This document shows, piece by piece, positions 41,695-45,111 of a stretch of 45,111 nt of DNA. The first letter of the stretch is position 1. Each line of letters begins with the position of its first letter. Origin of the DNA: Bordetella parapertussis (lineage in GTDB: Bacteria > Pseudomonadota > Gammaproteobacteria > Burkholderiales > SG8-41); assembly GCA_945906815.1 (NCBI GenBank), contig CAMDRT010000036.1:1-45111 (forward strand), written 5' to 3'. The position numbers and the translations under genes are program-made. The notes under the pieces were generated by a model. It was not told the DNA's origin. It did not search any database and saw only the letters and a list, made by a program, of their open reading frames with translations.

Positions 41695-42450
41695 ATGACT
41701 TATTGTGTTGCCGTACTGCTGGATGCCGGCATGGTATTTGCCTCGGACTCGCGCACCAACGCCGGCGTCGACAACATCGCCACCTTTCGCAAAATGCATG
41801 TGATCGCCAGCGAGGGCGAGCGCCTGATCGTGATTTTAAGTTCGGGCAATCTGTCGATCACGCAAAGCGCCATCAACCTGCTCGAGCACCATTCGCTCGC
41901 GAGCGACGCCAACAAGACGGTACGCAACGCGTCATCAATGTTCGAGATCGCCAACCTGGTCGGCAACGCCTTGCGCGAAGTGCACCGTCGCGACGGACCT
42001 TATCTGAAGCAGAGCAACATCGACATCGGCGCATCGTTCGTGGTCGGCGGACAGATCCGCGGCGAACCGCAACGGCTGTTTAACGTCTACAGCGAAGGCA
42101 ATTTCATTGAGGCAACGCCAGAAACGCCGTATTTTCAGATCGGCGAAAGCAAGTATGGCAAGCCGGTAATCGACCGCGTGATCACCCGCAGCACACAATT
42201 GATGGAAGCCGCCAAGTGCGTGTTGGTGTCGTTTGACTCGACCATGCGCAGCAATATTTCAGTCGGTCTGCCGATCGACATCGTGATTTACGACAACCAC
42301 AGCCTCAAGCTGCGCGTGCAGCGCCGTATCGATGAAGCGGACAGCTATTTCAAAATGATCCACACCGAGTGGGGCGAAGGACTGCGCCGCGTGTTTGCAG
42401 AACTGCCCAACCCCGACTGGCATAGCGATGGCGTTCCTGATGCCGACTAG
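41695..42450 (+). CDS. anbu: Anbu, proteasome-like peptidase (copy 2)
   Basis: A 251-residue Anbu protein. MTYCVAVLLDAGMVFASDSRTNAGVDNIATFRKM shows Thr1, Asp17 and Lys32. The C-terminal half has REVHRRDGPYLKQSNIDIGASFVVGGQIRGEPQRLFNVY, GESKYGKPVIDRV and SFDSTMRSNISVGLPIDIVIYD. It lies inside the ATP-grasp/alpha-E/transglutaminase operon, the normal Anbu position, whereas copy 1 sits outside and points away. The two are clear paralogues with diverged middles and C-termini. Confidence 0.94.
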   Translation: MTYCVAVLLDAGMVFASDSRTNAGVDNIATFRKMHVIASEGERLIVILSSGNLSITQSAINLLEHHSLASDANKTVRNASSMFEIANLVGNALREVHRRDGPYLKQSNIDIGASFVVGGQIRGEPQRLFNVYSEGNFIEATPETPYFQIGESKYGKPVIDRVITRSTQLMEAAKCVLVSFDSTMRSNISVGLPIDIVIYDNHSLKLRVQRRIDEADSYFKMIHTEWGEGLRRVFAELPNPDWHSDGVPDAD

Positions 42451-42459
42451 TTTCACACC

Positions 42460-45111
42460 ATGAGCATCCAGGTCGCGCTGCATCACCAGACCCGCTACCG
42501 CTATGCGCAGCCCGTCACGCTGTCGCCGCACGAAGTGAGACTGCGTCCGGCGCCACACTGCCGCACGCCGGTGTTGTCGTACTCGCTAAACCTCAAGCCA
42601 GAACAGCACTTCATCAACTGGCAGCAGGATATCTTCGGCAACTACATTGCGCGTTTCGTGTTTCCTGAGAAGGCGTGCGAGCTCGAAATCACCGTCGATC
42701 TGGTGGCCGACATGACGGTGGTGAATCCCTTCGATTTTTTCATGGAAAGTTACGCCGATCACTTTCCCTTCTCGTACCGCGCTGACCTCGCGCAGGACCT
42801 TACACCGTATCTGACGATCACTGAACGCGGCCCGCTGTTGACCCAGTGGCTGGCCGATTTCCGCGCCCGGCACTGGCGCGACGGCAATAACACGATTGAT
42901 TTCCTGGTCGCCATTAACCAGAAATTAGCCGCTAATATCCAATACCTGGTGCGCATGGAAGCGGGCGTGCAGACGGGCGAACATACCCTCGCCCTGGGCA
43001 GCGGATCCTGCCGTGACAGCGGCTTGCTGCTGGTGCAACTGCTGCGCCACTGCGGCGTTGCCGCGCGCTTTGTCTCCGGCTACCTGATTCAACTCACCGC
43101 CGATGTGCAGCCTCTCGACGGGCCGGCGGGACCGGCGCATGATTTCACTGATTTGCACGCCTGGGCAGAGGCCTACATACCCGGGGCCGGCTGGATCGGC
43201 CTGGATCCGACTTCAGGACTGCTCGCCGGCGAAGGCCATATTCCGCTCGCCTGCACGCCCTCGCCCGCCAGCGCCGCGGCCATCATCGGTGCGGCCGATC
43301 CGTGCGAAACGCAATTCGATTTCGCGATGTCGGTGACGCGTATCCACGAAGACCCGCGCGTCACGCAACCGTACACGCCAGTGCAGTGGACGGACATAGA
43401 CCGCCTCGGCAAACAGGTGGATGCCGAACTGAAGGCCGGCGACGTGCGCCTGACGCAAGGCGGCGAACCGACCTTCGTTGCGGTAGACGACATGGAAGGG
43501 CCGGAGTGGAATTACACCGCCTTGTCGCCTCAAAAATGGCTGCTGGCTGAACAATTGGCGTGGCGTCTGCAAGCGCGCTTTGCGCCCGGTGCTTTGATGT
43601 TTTATGGGCAGGGCAAATGGTATCCCGGTGAGCCGCTGCCGCGCTGGGCCATCGGTTTTCATTGGCGCCGCGATGGCAAACCGCTATGGAAGAACCCTGC
43701 TCTGATCGCCTCGGACAGTGCGCCCGCCACCGCCGCCAGCGCTGACGCGCAGCGCTTTGCGCACGGCGTAGCGGATGCGCTCGGCATCGCACGCGAGCTC
43801 GCGATCGCCGCTTACGAAGACCCGTTGCTGCTGCTCGCCACCGACGCCCGGTTGCCGCTGAATATCGACCCCCTCAGCGTGCCGTTCAAGGATGCCGACG
43901 AACGCACGCGGCTGCGCCGTGCGCTGGAACGTGGCGCGGAGATTCCCGCGGGATTTGTACTGCCGCTCAAGGCGCACGACGAGACGCCGCATCCCGGCGC
44001 AGCAACAAAGTGGCAAAGCTCGCCGTGGCCGCTCAAGCGCGAGCGCCTTTACCTGCTGTTCGGCGATTCGGCGCTGGGCAATCGCCTGCCACTCGCATCA
44101 CTGCCTGAACGCCTGCCCGAGGACATCGAACCAGAGTTCGAGCGCGATCCGTTCGAGGAACGCGGTGAACTGCACGATGCGCATGCGCGCGCCACAAAAA
44201 AACGCCACGCACGCAGCCACACCCAGCAACCCGCGCCGCGTGACGTGGTGCGCACCGCCCTGTGTATTGAAGTGCGCGACCAGCGCCTGCATGTGTTTCT
44301 GCCGCCTTTCAAGCGCGCCGAAGATTATTTGAATCTGATTGCCACACTCGAAGGCGTGACCGAAAAGCTGGCGCTGCAGGTGCGTATCGAAGGCTATGGC
44401 CCGGTGGCCGATCCGCGCCTGTGCGTGCTCAATGTCACTCCGGACCCGGGCGTGATTGAAGTCAATATACATCCCGCGGCAGACTGGGACAGCCTTAGCG
44501 CCAACACCTTGGCGCTGTATGAGGAAGCACGCCGGACGCGCCTGGGCAGCGAAAAATTCATGCTCGACGGGCGTCACACCGGCACCGGTGGCGGCAACCA
44601 TGTCACGCTCGGCGGCGCCACGGCGGCGGATAGTCCGCTGCTGCGCCGGCCCGATTTACTGCGCAGCCTGATCACCTATTGGCAGAATCATCCCGCGCTG
44701 TCGTACCTGTTTTCGGGGCCGTTCATCGGACCCACCAGCCAGGCGCCGCGTGTGGATGAAGCGCGCGACGACAATCTGTATGAGCTGGAAATCGCTTTTC
44801 AGCAAATGGCGGCCAAGCAAGTCGCCGGTAAAGAATCGCTGACGCCCTGGCTGACGGACCGGCTGTTACGCAATCTGCTGGTCGATCTCACCGGCAACAC
44901 GCATCGCGCCGAGTTCTGCATCGACAAGCTGTACTCGCCGGATGGCCCGACCGGCCGCCTCGGCCTGCTCGAACTGCGTGCCTTCGAGATGTCGCCGCAT
45001 GCCCGCATGTCGCTGGCCCAGCAACTGCTGCTGCGCGCCCTGATTGCCCGCTTCTGGGAGGAACCCTACGCGCCGCAGCGCCTGGCCCGCTGGGGCACCG
45101 AGTTGCACGAC
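42460..45111 (+). CDS. Transglutaminase-like DUF2126 protein, Anbu-locus (3' end beyond window)
   Basis: The first 884 residues of a large transglutaminase-family protein, open to the end of the window; full-length relatives are about 1100 residues. The N-terminal beta domain (VALHHQTRYRYAQPVTLSPHEVRLRP) leads to a papain-like catalytic core with Cys184 in LGSGSCRDSG, His233 in DLHAWAEAY and Asp249 in GLDPTSG. The DUF2126 region follows (LTQGGEPTFVAVDDMEGPEWN, FYGQGKWYPGEPLPRWAIG, LDGRHTGTGGGNHVTLGGAT), which is ATP-grasp- or ligase-associated. Its ATG at 42460 lies nine bases after the Anbu copy 2 stop. It probably processes or crosslinks the product of the ATP-grasp/alpha-E pair; that is inference from locus conservation. 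Confidence 0.93.
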   Translation, partial: MSIQVALHHQTRYRYAQPVTLSPHEVRLRPAPHCRTPVLSYSLNLKPEQHFINWQQDIFGNYIARFVFPEKACELEITVDLVADMTVVNPFDFFMESYADHFPFSYRADLAQDLTPYLTITERGPLLTQWLADFRARHWRDGNNTIDFLVAINQKLAANIQYLVRMEAGVQTGEHTLALGSGSCRDSGLLLVQLLRHCGVAARFVSGYLIQLTADVQPLDGPAGPAHDFTDLHAWAEAYIPGAGWIGLDPTSGLLAGEGHIPLACTPSPASAAAIIGAADPCETQFDFAMSVTRIHEDPRVTQPYTPVQWTDIDRLGKQVDAELKAGDVRLTQGGEPTFVAVDDMEGPEWNYTALSPQKWLLAEQLAWRLQARFAPGALMFYGQGKWYPGEPLPRWAIGFHWRRDGKPLWKNPALIASDSAPATAASADAQRFAHGVADALGIARELAIAAYEDPLLLLATDARLPLNIDPLSVPFKDADERTRLRRALERGAEIPAGFVLPLKAHDETPHPGAATKWQSSPWPLKRERLYLLFGDSALGNRLPLASLPERLPEDIEPEFERDPFEERGELHDAHARATKKRHARSHTQQPAPRDVVRTALCIEVRDQRLHVFLPPFKRAEDYLNLIATLEGVTEKLALQVRIEGYGPVADPRLCVLNVTPDPGVIEVNIHPAADWDSLSANTLALYEEARRTRLGSEKFMLDGRHTGTGGGNHVTLGGATAADSPLLRRPDLLRSLITYWQNHPALSYLFSGPFIGPTSQAPRVDEARDDNLYELEIAFQQMAAKQVAGKESLTPWLTDRLLRNLLVDLTGNTHRAEFCIDKLYSPDGPTGRLGLLELRAFEMSPHARMSLAQQLLLRALIARFWEEPYAPQRLARWGTELHD

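Overview
The window looks like chromosomal DNA of an uncultured or little-studied betaproteobacterium (Burkholderiales-like). It is GC-rich with strong third-position GC. It carries six orphan tripartite-tricarboxylate (Bug/TctC) periplasmic receptors without any TctA/TctB membrane genes, five MmgE/PrpD-family enzymes, and an Anbu/ATP-grasp/alpha-E/transglutaminase locus, a combination typical of that class. No rRNA, tRNA, CRISPR array or complete insertion sequence was seen.

Region 1 (1-17 kb) is a small-acid catabolism zone. It opens with a minus-strand Bug+PrpD pair, then two plus-strand Bug genes. A tight plus-strand operon follows: PrpD, Bug, PrpD, hydantoinase-like amidohydrolase and a small unknown gene. 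A COG0523 metallochaperone comes next, then a minus-strand ketopantoate-reductase-like/PrpD/PrpD group. A HigBA toxin-antitoxin pair closes the region.

Region 2 (17.5-31.5 kb) has two minus-strand operons. One is formamidase, metallo-beta-lactamase hydrolase, Bug, FadH-like oxidoreductase and a second, paralogous metallo-beta-lactamase hydrolase. The other is two acyl-CoA dehydrogenases, an alpha/beta hydrolase and a NodB-type deacetylase. Between them lies a second toxin-antitoxin pair whose toxin has a short internal deletion. An MFS transporter, a VOC protein and a 3-hydroxyisobutyrate-dehydrogenase-like gene follow.

Region 3 (32-38.3 kb, minus strand) holds the most remarkable object. 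This is a UGSC-type selenoprotein gene (36464-37015) with an in-frame TGA at 36716-36718 and a textbook bacterial SECIS hairpin directly downstream. Its stop overlaps the start of an unrecognised, cysteine-rich partner gene. Around them are two paralogous flavin-dependent monooxygenases of the acyl-CoA-dehydrogenase fold, a Bug receptor and a secreted metallo-beta-lactamase-fold hydrolase. I read this as a selenium-dependent catabolic or redox cluster of unknown substrate.

Region 4 (38.3-45.1 kb) is the Anbu locus. A first Anbu (ancestral proteasome-like) gene points left and is translationally coupled to the selenoprotein cluster. Divergent from it runs a circularly permuted ATP-grasp, alpha-E, second Anbu, DUF2126/transglutaminase operon; the last gene runs off the window.

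Five families of intergenic palindromic or composite repeats are scattered through the window. The largest is a ~300-bp composite present near 5.0-5.35 kb and again at 31.66-31.97 kb.
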